Source: CAZMRW01 sp964568805
GTDB lineage: Bacteria; Pseudomonadota; Gammaproteobacteria; Methylococcales; Methylomonadaceae
DNA length: 36,034 nucleotides
Assembly (NCBI GenBank): GCA_964568805.1
Contig: CAZMRW010000039.1
Span: forward strand, 1 to 36,034
Reading direction: 5' to 3'
Shown here one piece after another: positions 23,339 through 30,485 of this stretch. Made by a program: the position numbers and the translations under genes. Every line of letters begins with the position of its first letter. Position 1 is the first letter of the stretch. The notes below the pieces were generated by a model. The model searched no databases, was not told the DNA's origin, and worked only from the letters and a program-made list of their open reading frames with translations.

Positions 23339-23448
23339 GGTAATCGTGCCGGTCCTCTCGCAACGATACGCTGTAAACCCCGCCAGGTCCGGAAGGAAGC
23401 AACGGTAGCAGCAGATTCGTGTGCCGGGATGCGGCTGGTGCGATTACC
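23339..23448 (+). ncRNA. ffs: Signal recognition particle 4.5S RNA
   Basis: The invariant domain IV core is present (CAGGTCCGGAAGGAAGCA, near 23384-23401, then GGTAGCAG), forming the GGAA-tetraloop-bearing hairpin that binds Ffh. The ends GGTAATCG (23339-23346) and CGATTACC (23441-23448) pair, and the sequence between closes a single long rod, as in E. coli 4.5S RNA of 114 bases. Its 3' end lies 32 bases before dnaX; the same order is found in many gammaproteobacteria. Confidence 0.96.
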
Positions 23449-23480
23449 GCCCAATTCAGAAACAACCTATCGAGCCTGCA

Positions 23481-25067
23481 ATGACTTACCAGGTTCTCGC
23501 CAGAAAATGGCGTCCTCATAATTTCACTGAAGTTGTCGGACAAGAACATGTGGTCAAATCGTTAATCAACGCTTTGCAACATGACAGACTTCATCATGCC
23601 TATTTATTTACCGGAACCCGCGGCGTAGGCAAAACCACGCTAGCCCGAATCCTCGCCAAAGCCATTAATTGCGAAAATCTTCAGGATTATAATCCCTGCG
23701 GCATCTGCGACGTTTGCCGGAGCCTTGATGAAGGCCGGTTTATGGATTTAATCGAGGTGGATGCAGCCTCGCGCACAAAAGTGGAAGATACCCGCGATTT
23801 ACTGGACAACGCTCAATATGCACCCAATCAGGGGCGCTATAAAGTCTATCTGATCGACGAAGTCCACATGCTGTCCGGACATAGCTTTAACGCGCTGCTG
23901 AAAACACTGGAAGAGCCGCCGCCGCATGTCAAATTTCTGCTGGCGACCACCGATCCTCACAAAATTCCTGTCACCGTGCTTTCCCGTTGCCTGCAGTTCA
24001 ATTTAAAGCGTTTGATGCCGGCCCAGATATGCGGTCAGATGGAATTGATCCTGACTCAGGAGCGGATTGAATCCGATACGGCCGCACTGAAAATATTGGC
24101 GCGCGCCGCCGACGGCAGTATGCGCGACGGCTTGAGCCTGCTCGATCAGGCTATCGTTTTCGGCAACGGCAAGGTGACTGCCGGGGATGTCTGCGCCATG
24201 CTGGGAACGGTGGCGCAGCAACCGGTCAATGAACTGTTGACCGCCCTGGCCAATCTGGATGCCATGTCCATTCTCGATAAAATAGGCGAACTGGCCGATT
24301 TGACCCCGGATTTCAGTGACGTCTTAAAGCAGATACTTCAAGCCCTGCATCGTATCGCACTGGCACAGCAAATACCGGGAATGTGCGACCCGGATGCTGA
24401 TACCGAAATGATTAAAGAACTGGCATCAAAACTTTCCCCCGAAGATGTGCAGTTGTATTATCAAATCGCCTTGATCGGACAGCGCGACCTGGATTTGGCG
24501 CCCGATCCGCGCAGCGGTTTTGAAATGATCATGCTGCGCATGCTGACTTTCAGACCGGCTTTAACGGAGCCCGGCCCCGTTAAAACCGTAACGGCGAATC
24601 CTGTTTCCGCAGTGCCCAAAAAACAGCCCGCCTTGCAGGAGCCGCCGGTTGCCGCGCAAAAATCTGAACACGTCACCGCGGCCGAAAGAACCGGCAGCGA
24701 CTGGACGCAAATGATCGCGGCGATGAAGCTTAACGCGTTGACCAGAGAACTGGCCAATAATTGCATACTGGAAAACATCGACGACAGAGTGTGTACCCTG
24801 ACACTCGACAGCGGGCATAAACAGTTGCGCAGTCCGCGCACGGAGGAAACGCTGCTGAAGGCCTTACAGGTTTATCGCGGAACGCCGCTGAAACTGGTGA
24901 TTAACATCGAGAAACCGGCTGTCGCCACCCCTGCCCTGCAGCAGATTAAAGAACGCGAAGACAAACAGCAAGCCGCTGTCGACGCAATTGATTCAGATGA
25001 CAACATACAGGCTCTGAAAGAACATTTTGGCGCCCGGGTCTTGCCCGGCACCATAGAACCTGTGTAA
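23481..25067 (+). CDS. dnaX: DNA polymerase III tau/gamma subunit
   Basis: The start at 23481 (MTYQVLARKWRPHNFTEVVGQ) is the family start; earlier codons overlap the SRP RNA. The 528-residue clamp-loader protein has Walker A GTRGVGKTT (about 45-53), zinc ligands in CENLQDYNPCGICDVC (about 64-79), sensor VYLIDEVHMLS (about 120-130) and SRCLQF (sensor 1/arginine finger region). The region beyond about 370 is a linker, then the tau C-terminal domain (SDWTQMIAAMKLNALTRELANNC). It is shorter than the 643-residue E. coli tau. A six-A run at 24618-24623 could allow slippage to a gamma-length product (see findings). Confidence 0.96.
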   Translation: MTYQVLARKWRPHNFTEVVGQEHVVKSLINALQHDRLHHAYLFTGTRGVGKTTLARILAKAINCENLQDYNPCGICDVCRSLDEGRFMDLIEVDAASRTKVEDTRDLLDNAQYAPNQGRYKVYLIDEVHMLSGHSFNALLKTLEEPPPHVKFLLATTDPHKIPVTVLSRCLQFNLKRLMPAQICGQMELILTQERIESDTAALKILARAADGSMRDGLSLLDQAIVFGNGKVTAGDVCAMLGTVAQQPVNELLTALANLDAMSILDKIGELADLTPDFSDVLKQILQALHRIALAQQIPGMCDPDADTEMIKELASKLSPEDVQLYYQIALIGQRDLDLAPDPRSGFEMIMLRMLTFRPALTEPGPVKTVTANPVSAVPKKQPALQEPPVAAQKSEHVTAAERTGSDWTQMIAAMKLNALTRELANNCILENIDDRVCTLTLDSGHKQLRSPRTEETLLKALQVYRGTPLKLVINIEKPAVATPALQQIKEREDKQQAAVDAIDSDDNIQALKEHFGARVLPGTIEPV

Positions 25068-25087
25068 CTTGAGACGGAGACAAAGAA

Positions 25088-25411
25088 ATGAAAAACGCAC
25101 TGGGCAACATCATGCAGCAAGCCCAAAAGATGCAGGAAGACATGAAGCGAATGCAGGCAGAAATTGCCGCCCTGGAGATATCGGGCGAATCCGGCGGCGG
25201 CCTGGTTACCATTTTGATGAACGGTAAAAGGGAAGTCAAAAAAGTCAGCATCGATCCATCCTTGCTGGGCGATGATAAAGATATGCTTGAAGACCTGGTT
25301 GCCGCGGCGATCAATGATGCCGTCAACAAAGTTGCAAAAATGAAAAAAGAAAAAATGTCCGCGATAACCGCGGGACTGCCCTTGCCTCCCGGATTCCAAA
25401 TGCCGTTCTGA
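25088..25411 (+). CDS. ybaB: YbaB/EbfC nucleoid-associated protein
   Basis: The 107-residue protein shows the family pattern: GNIMQQAQKMQEDMKRMQAEIAALEISGESGGGLVTI over about 6-42, VKKVSIDPSLLGDD and LEDLVAAAINDAVNKV. EbfC dimers bind DNA in a sequence-tolerant way and alter nucleoid structure. It lies between dnaX and recR, 20 bases after dnaX stops, with GGAGA as ribosome-binding site, in the conserved dnaX-ybaB-recR order. Confidence 0.97.
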   Translation: MKNALGNIMQQAQKMQEDMKRMQAEIAALEISGESGGGLVTILMNGKREVKKVSIDPSLLGDDKDMLEDLVAAAINDAVNKVAKMKKEKMSAITAGLPLPPGFQMPF

Positions 25412-25412
25412 C

Positions 25413-26009
25413 ATGCAAAAAAAAGGCTTATTAGGGCAGCTGATACAAAATCTCTGCTGTCTGCCCGGCGTTGGTCCAAAAACCGCCCAGCGCATGGCTT
25501 TTCATTTGCTCCAGCGCGACCGTATCGCGGCCAAAACCTTGGCCGACACCCTGATAAGGGCAACAGATCAAATCGGCTATTGCCGCCAATGCCGCACCTT
25601 AACCGAAGAACCCCTGTGCGAAATTTGCAGCGACCATTCCAGAGACCACAGCGTTCTGTGTATTGTCGAAAGTTCGGCCGACGCCTGGATTGTCGATCAG
25701 ACCGGCGTATTTAAAGGACTTTACTTTGTTCTGCATGGACGCTTGTCTCCGCTTGACGGCATCGGTTCCGAAGAACTCGGCCTGGATCAACTCGAACAGC
25801 AACTGGCGTCCGGACAGATTAAAGAACTGATTCTGGCCACCAACTCCACCGTGGAAGGCGAAGCGACCGCGTTTTTCATCGGCGAACTGGCCAAAAAACA
25901 CCACGTGCAAGCCAGCCGGATTGCGCATGGCGTACCGATGGGCGGGGAACTGGAATTTATCGACAGCGGCACGTTATTGCATGCCTTTAATGGGCGTAAA
26001 CATATATAA
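25413..26009 (+). CDS. recR: Recombination mediator RecR
   Basis: The 198-residue protein has the N-terminal helix-hairpin-helix (LCCLPGVGPKTAQRMAFHLLQ), the four-cysteine zinc site (CRQC...LCEIC) near 57-72, and a TOPRIM domain (VLCIVESSADAWIVDQTGVFKGLYFVLHGRLSPLDGIG). With RecF and RecO it loads RecA onto gapped DNA. It starts one base after ybaB stops, so the two are translationally linked. Length and motifs match E. coli RecR (201). Confidence 0.97.
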   Translation: MQKKGLLGQLIQNLCCLPGVGPKTAQRMAFHLLQRDRIAAKTLADTLIRATDQIGYCRQCRTLTEEPLCEICSDHSRDHSVLCIVESSADAWIVDQTGVFKGLYFVLHGRLSPLDGIGSEELGLDQLEQQLASGQIKELILATNSTVEGEATAFFIGELAKKHHVQASRIAHGVPMGGELEFIDSGTLLHAFNGRKHI

Positions 26010-26041
26010 TTTGGATCAGTAAGGGATCATGCCCCGTTAAA

Positions 26042-26123
26042 GCCCCCTCTCCCCTTGAGGGAGAGAGCCGGGGAGAGGGGGCATATTCCCCTCATCCTGA
26101 CCTTCTCCCGCAAGGGGAGAAGG
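26042..26123. repeat. Twin-hairpin CT/AG-rich repeat between recR and the HIT gene
   Basis: GCCCCCTCTCCCC (26042-26054) pairs perfectly with GGGGAGAGGGGGC (26070-26082), and CCTTCTCCC (26101-26109) with GGGAGAAGG (26115-26123). The two stems are 18 bases apart. This resembles a dispersed intergenic repeat; the stems may also end recR transcription, although no U-tract follows the first. Confidence 0.7.
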
Positions 26124-26230
26124 AACCGACGCTTAACTTAACAACATTGTTTATGAAAGGCAGCCTCCCTCAAAGGCGGTCCAACCCGATAACCCAACCC
26201 AATATAAACTCAAAACCCGGGGTAAAAAAT

Positions 26231-26569
26231 ATGACTGATTGTTTGTTCTGCAAAATGGTTGCCGGCGACATTAAGCCGGATGTGGTTTTTGAAGATGAAA
26301 ACCTGCTGGCGTTCAGAGATATCAATCCCCAGGCGCCGGTGCATATTCTTGTTATCCCCAAACGCCATATCGCCACGCTTAACGACCTCGACGATCCCCT
26401 ATTGGCAGGCCAATTAATGCAGGCCGCGGTCAAACTCGCCGAACAGGAAGGATTATCCGAAGACGGCTATAGAACGGTATTCAACTGCAACCGGCACGGC
26501 GGACAGGCCGTTTATCATCTGCATCTGCATCTTTTGGGCGGGCGCCCGATGCACTGGCCGCCGGGTTAG
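26231..26569 (+). CDS. hinT: HIT-family nucleotide hydrolase (HinT-like)
   Basis: The ATG at 26231 follows GGGG and begins the conserved MTDCLFCKMVAGDIKPDVVFEDE; the in-frame extension to 26147 lies next to the repeat and is not conserved. The 112-residue protein has ENLLAFRDINPQAPVHILVIPK and the histidine triad YHLHLHLLGGRPMHWPPG, where the middle histidine attacks the alpha phosphate of adenosine phosphoramidates. C4 and C7 match the cysteines of many HinT N-termini. Dimeric HIT proteins clear adenylated intermediates in the cytoplasm; the natural substrate is not settled. Confidence 0.92.
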   Translation: MTDCLFCKMVAGDIKPDVVFEDENLLAFRDINPQAPVHILVIPKRHIATLNDLDDPLLAGQLMQAAVKLAEQEGLSEDGYRTVFNCNRHGGQAVYHLHLHLLGGRPMHWPPG

Positions 26570-26632
26570 GTTAAATGCTTATGCCTTGAAAATATAGGAC
26601 AGGCGCCGATTTTCTGCATTAGGAGAAAAGTC

Positions 26633-27340
26633 ATGATCAAACTCTACAAATTCGGACCCATCGGCGATGTCTGCGATGCCAGTCCATTTTGCGTTAAAGT
26701 TGAATCTTATCTCCGTATGGCAAACCTGCCGTATGAAACCCTCACGGGAGCTCAATATCTGCGGCAGGCGCCTAAGCGTAAATTGCCCTATATTGAAGAC
26801 AACGGCAACCTTATCGCGGATTCGAGTTTTATCCTGAACTATTTGAAGAAAACCTACGGCGATACCCTGGACGGCGATCTCAGCGCCGAAGAAAAAGCCG
26901 TAGCTCATGCGTTTGGCAAAATGATCGAGGAAAATCTTTATTGGGTTTTGGTGCATGCTCGATGGAAACTTGATCATAACCGGGCTAATCTTACCCGAGC
27001 ATTTTTTGGCGATCTTCCGTTTCCGCTGAACAAAATCATCGCTTTCATCGCGCGTAAAAACTTCATCAAAGCGCTGGATAGACAGGGCATGGGCCGCCAC
27101 TCCGACGCAGAAATCGTAGAAATCGGCAAGCGCGATTTACAGGCGCTGTCCGATTTTCTCGGCGACAAACGCTATTTTTTAGGTGATAAACCCAGCTCGC
27201 TCGATGCCGTGGCATACGGCATGCTGGTTCAAATGATCAGATTAGAAACATTCTCTGCGCCCATCTTCGACCTGGCAAAAACATATAAAAATCTGGTCGG
27301 GTTTACCGGAAGGTTTCACGACACTTATTTTTCCAAATAA
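26633..27340 (+). CDS. Glutathione S-transferase-like protein (metaxin/FAXC-type)
   Basis: The 235-residue protein has an N-terminal thioredoxin-fold domain: KLYKFGPIGDVCDASPFCVKVESYLRMANLPYE, then KRKLPYIEDNGNLIADSSFILNYL, where PY is the cis-proline site. The C-terminal all-helical domain has SDAEIVEIGKRDLQALSDFLGDKRYFLGDKPSSLDAVAYGML, typical of GST_C_6/metaxin-like proteins. The SPFC motif might bind a thiol, but catalysis is unproven. AGGAGAAAAG precedes the ATG. It is probably a stand-alone gene between hinT and the metal efflux operon. Confidence 0.85.
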   Translation: MIKLYKFGPIGDVCDASPFCVKVESYLRMANLPYETLTGAQYLRQAPKRKLPYIEDNGNLIADSSFILNYLKKTYGDTLDGDLSAEEKAVAHAFGKMIEENLYWVLVHARWKLDHNRANLTRAFFGDLPFPLNKIIAFIARKNFIKALDRQGMGRHSDAEIVEIGKRDLQALSDFLGDKRYFLGDKPSSLDAVAYGMLVQMIRLETFSAPIFDLAKTYKNLVGFTGRFHDTYFSK

Positions 27341-27372
27341 TTTAATATTCAGATTCAGTTTAGGTTCGGTAG

Positions 27373-27378
27373 TATAAT
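27373..27378 (+). promoter_or_regulatory. Perfect -10 box before the metal-efflux operon
   Basis: TATAAT stands 28 bases before the ATG at 27406. No good -35 box is seen 16-18 bases upstream, suggesting an activator (a MerR or CzcR-type protein, for example) or a weak promoter. The sequence around it is AT-rich. Confidence 0.45.
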
Positions 27379-27405
27379 TAAAACAATTATTGATTATCGG
27401 TTCTC

Positions 27406-27804
27406 ATGTTTTCATCGCTTCGTCTGTTTCTGCTTATTTTTCTGGCCATGATGCAATTTATTGCACCGCTGGTGCATGCGCATGCCGATCAAAGCTGTTC
27501 GAGACCGGGATTGCATGTCCCCGGACTTGAATTATTATATGGCGCTGCCCCTGAACGTGTAGCGTCGCAGACTCAAAGCCATGTTGCCGATTCCGGCGGT
27601 TTTATCTTCTCTGTCGATACCGGGATCAAGCAAGGACAGACGTTAACTGTTGCCGATTCACACAGCGATTATTATCTGCCCCAACCCTATAGGGTATTCA
27701 GGGCGGTCATTCCGTCGTTAGTTACTGATGCCCCTCCGCAAATATCCCGGTTTGTCTCCAGCTTACCGTTTCCATCGCGATCGCCGCGCGCGCCTCCCGT
27801 TTAA
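27406..27804 (+). CDS. Small secreted protein at the head of the metal RND operon
   Basis: The 132-residue protein has a signal peptide (MFSSLRLFLLIFLAMMQFIAPLVHA, cleavage near HAHA/DQ at 27) and a mature part of about 105 residues with no recognised domain. It has a lone cysteine (C31), few histidines (HAHAD and SHS segments) and a proline/arginine-rich end (PFPSRSPRAPPV). It comes 93 bases before the TolC-type gene, on the same strand and in the position where other RND operons carry small metal-binding or sensor proteins, so a periplasmic metal link is possible, but the sequence does not prove it. Confidence 0.75.
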   Translation: MFSSLRLFLLIFLAMMQFIAPLVHAHADQSCSRPGLHVPGLELLYGAAPERVASQTQSHVADSGGFIFSVDTGIKQGQTLTVADSHSDYYLPQPYRVFRAVIPSLVTDAPPQISRFVSSLPFPSRSPRAPPV

Positions 27805-27897
27805 TAAACTAAATTGATTTTTGGGTTCTGTTGCGACCCTTACGGATTTTTTTGTGTTTTTTAACCAGCGGCGTTAAAACCGCATCGAGCTTACCTT

Positions 27898-29208
27898 ATG
27901 TTTGTCTTGAATAATTTCAGAGTTTATTTGCTGTTACCGTTGCTGATAACGTCAACAACATCGCTCTGTGCCGGACTTTCTCAATCAGAAAGCAAAGAAG
28001 ATAGCCCGCCGCCGCTGGGTGTTTCTGTTTCACCAACGATAGTCTCCCATCACGACCCGATTGAAATTGATGCCTCCCTGAGCCTGGCTAAAATCATCGA
28101 TCTGACTTTGGAAAAATACCCCGATAAAGCGTGGCTGGAAGCGCTGGAAACAGAAGCGGCGGCACTATCGCAACGCAGCAAAAGCTGGACAGCCGGCGCC
28201 TCGCAAGCAACAATCGGCTATCAGTCCATATACTCTTTCAAGCTGAATTATGCATCGGCGAGCGTGCAGGTACCGCTTTGGAACTGGGGGCAACGGGATG
28301 CGGAGCATACCCTGGCCAATGAGGCTGAAACCAGCGCAGAACTTCAATCGGCAGCGATCAAATTACGCGTTGCTGGATTGGTCAGAGCCGCTCTGTGGGA
28401 TATGGCCTTGGCCAATATTCGTTATGAGCAGGCTCAGGTAGAATTGAACACCTACGAACAGTTATTAGCCAGCATCAAGCGGCGTGTTCAATTAGGCGAT
28501 CTGCCTCGCGCCGATGAATTGCTGGCGCAAACCGAGTTATTGCAGAAACGTTCGGCATTCACGATGAATGAAGCGGAGCTCATGCACGCGCGCAAACGCT
28601 ACGCCACTATTACCCAAATATCTAAAGTGCCGAGCGTTTATGAGGAAAACCTGGCGGCATTAAAGGAAATAGGGCAAAACCATCCCGCCCTGATCGCTAT
28701 TAATAGTCAGATCGAGCGTAAACAAGCGGAACTTAATGCCGTTAAATCGATAGGTTCAGGACAAACTCATGTCATCGCTGGAATTTTAAGCGATGAGGGC
28801 GAGGATTCGCGCAGCAACAAAGCGGAATTTTTCAATGTCGGCGTTAACATTCCTTTTGGCGGCAGCGCCCATATCGCTCCGCAAATTGCATCGATTAACG
28901 TCGAGTTGAACAGATTAATCGCCGATCGCGACCAACTTTATCGGGACTTGGAGCAGGCACATCACGAGGCTGAACATAATTTGGAAGTTAATCGGGTTGA
29001 AATGGGAACAGCCAATGAACAGAAAAAAATTTCTGAAGAGCTTTTAAAAATGACGCAACTGGCTTTTTCCGCGGGTGAAATTGACCTGATGGATTTACTA
29101 AAAATCCAGTCAAGAACTCAACAAGCCATACTGAATGCTAAAGAACGCGAGGTCATGCTGCAACGCGACATCGCGCTCTATAACCAGGCAGTGGGAGTAT
29201 TGCCATGA
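27898..29208 (+). CDS. czcC: TolC-family outer-membrane channel of a heavy-metal efflux system (CzcC-like)
   Basis: The 436-residue protein has a signal peptide (VYLLLPLLITSTTSLCAG) and two outer-membrane efflux repeats. LSLAKIIDLTLEKYPDKAWLEALETEAAALSQRSKSW opens the first; QVPLWNWGQRDAEHTLANEAET marks the first trans-barrel region, and VGVNIPFGGSAHIAPQIASINVEL the second. The end, KMTQLAFSAGEIDLMDLLKIQSRTQQAILNA, is typical. The next gene overlaps its stop by four bases (ATGA). It forms the exit duct for CzcB/CzcA-type pumps. The symbol is by family and operon position. Confidence 0.9.
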   Translation: MFVLNNFRVYLLLPLLITSTTSLCAGLSQSESKEDSPPPLGVSVSPTIVSHHDPIEIDASLSLAKIIDLTLEKYPDKAWLEALETEAAALSQRSKSWTAGASQATIGYQSIYSFKLNYASASVQVPLWNWGQRDAEHTLANEAETSAELQSAAIKLRVAGLVRAALWDMALANIRYEQAQVELNTYEQLLASIKRRVQLGDLPRADELLAQTELLQKRSAFTMNEAELMHARKRYATITQISKVPSVYEENLAALKEIGQNHPALIAINSQIERKQAELNAVKSIGSGQTHVIAGILSDEGEDSRSNKAEFFNVGVNIPFGGSAHIAPQIASINVELNRLIADRDQLYRDLEQAHHEAEHNLEVNRVEMGTANEQKKISEELLKMTQLAFSAGEIDLMDLLKIQSRTQQAILNAKEREVMLQRDIALYNQAVGVLP

Positions 29209-30485
29209 AGATTTTTAATTTAAGGCGCAAGGTACAAGCCGCAAGGTACAAGGGTTTATTATCGAAAGGATATAATGTGGAGATACAGACAGTGGCTATC
29301 AGGCAGTACGAAAAGCAAAGAAACACATTTGGAACAACTTTATTTTTAGCCTTTTGCCTTGCACCTTTCGCCTTCTTGCTCTTTTCAGCCGCAAGCCACG
29401 CAGGACCCGTAAACCCTGAAAACTCGATCAAATTATCTCAAGAGTTTATCCAAAACCTGGGCGTAACTCTCGGTAAACTGGCCCCCGCAGATCAAATTCC
29501 GGTACTGACCGCGCCTGCAAAAATAGTGATACCCCCTGCGCATGAATATTTGGTCAGCGCTTCCCAGCCGGGATTGATCAACCGACTCGATGCCGCGGTC
29601 GGCGATAACGTTAAAAAAGGAGCGGTTCTCGCCCAGTTGAACAGCCCGGACCTGCTGTCGATGCAGCGGCTTTATCTGAAAGCGGAAAGCGAACTGAAAT
29701 TAGGAACTCTGTCCTATCAGCGGGATAAAAAACTGCTGGAAGACGGCGTCATTTCCGAACGGCGCTGGCAGGAAACGCTCAGCCAATATAATGCTTTTGC
29801 GTCGGAAGCCAACGAGCACAGACAATTGCTTGAAATTGCCGGGATGTCCGACCAGGAAATCGATCGCCTAAAACGCAGCCACCGCTTAAGCGGACTGCTC
29901 AATATCCATGCGCCGATTACCGGCACCGTGATTGAGCGCATGGCGGTCGCGGGTTCTCGCATCGATATACTCGCGCCTTTATACCGCATCGCCAATCTGG
30001 ATGAGCTTTGGCTGGAAATCAATATTCCGCAGGAACGCATCGCCGACGTTAGCATCGGCGACCGGGTAGTGATCGAAACTGACCCGCGCAAATCGCAAAG
30101 TGAGCCGTCCGCGCAACCGGTCACCGCCAAAATCAGCTTGCTGGGCGCCAGCGTTAACCCCGAAAACCAGACGATTTTGGCGAGGGCGGTCATCGACGGC
30201 AAGCAAACCAGCGTACGCCCGGGCCAGCATATCAACATTCAGATCATCCAGGCCGCCGGCAGCCCCGCGTTTAAAATTCCTAATGGGGCCATCGCCCAAC
30301 ACGAAGGCAAGCCGTATATCTTTATCCGCAACCGTGACGGATTCAGCATCGAGCCTGTTACGATCGTCGGCAAGCAGGGCGATGAAACGGTGATACGAGG
30401 CAATTTTACCGGCGCTGAAGACATCGCCGTCAAAGGCGCGGTGGCGCTGAAAGCTAACTGGCTGGGCCTCGGGAGTGATGAATAA
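29205..30485 (+). CDS. czcB: RND periplasmic adaptor of a heavy-metal efflux system (CzcB/CusB-like)
   Basis: The 426-residue frame starts at the ATG that overlaps czcC, with GGGAG before it. Alternatively GTG at 29277 has AAGGA at ideal spacing and would give a normal signal peptide (FLAFCLAPFAFLLFSAASHA, then GPVNPE). The first 25 residues are basic and repeat-encoded. The mature protein has a lipoyl half (VSASQPGLINRLDAAVGDNVKKGAVLAQL), a short coiled coil (about 150-215), SGLLNIHAPITGTVIERMAV, a beta-barrel (LWLEINIPQERIADVSIGDRV) and a membrane-proximal domain (SVRPGQHINIQI). It couples CzcA/CusA to CzcC. Confidence 0.88.
   Translation: MKIFNLRRKVQAARYKGLLSKGYNVEIQTVAIRQYEKQRNTFGTTLFLAFCLAPFAFLLFSAASHAGPVNPENSIKLSQEFIQNLGVTLGKLAPADQIPVLTAPAKIVIPPAHEYLVSASQPGLINRLDAAVGDNVKKGAVLAQLNSPDLLSMQRLYLKAESELKLGTLSYQRDKKLLEDGVISERRWQETLSQYNAFASEANEHRQLLEIAGMSDQEIDRLKRSHRLSGLLNIHAPITGTVIERMAVAGSRIDILAPLYRIANLDELWLEINIPQERIADVSIGDRVVIETDPRKSQSEPSAQPVTAKISLLGASVNPENQTILARAVIDGKQTSVRPGQHINIQIIQAAGSPAFKIPNGAIAQHEGKPYIFIRNRDGFSIEPVTIVGKQGDETVIRGNFTGAEDIAVKGAVALKANWLGLGSDE
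29222..29380. repeat. GCAAGGTACAAG-type repeat block in the start of czcB
   Basis: Two tandem copies of GCAAGGTACAAG (29227-29238 and 29241-29252, period 14) are followed about 100 bases later by complementary words (TTGCCTTGCACCTTTCGCC, 29354-29372). The whole could be a short inverted-repeat element inserted at the gene start and read through in frame. Confidence 0.5.

Noticed and set aside
23421..23480. Extended dnaX start overlapping the SRP RNA
   Set aside because: The extra 20 codons are encoded by the 3' arm of the 4.5S RNA and the spacer; the conserved start is 23481.
24003..25963. Minus-strand frames opposite dnaX, ybaB and recR
   Set aside because: They are mirror frames of well-recognised plus-strand genes.
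26147..26230. Extended HIT protein start
   Set aside because: The extension is not conserved and adjoins a repeat; GGGG precedes the ATG at 26231.
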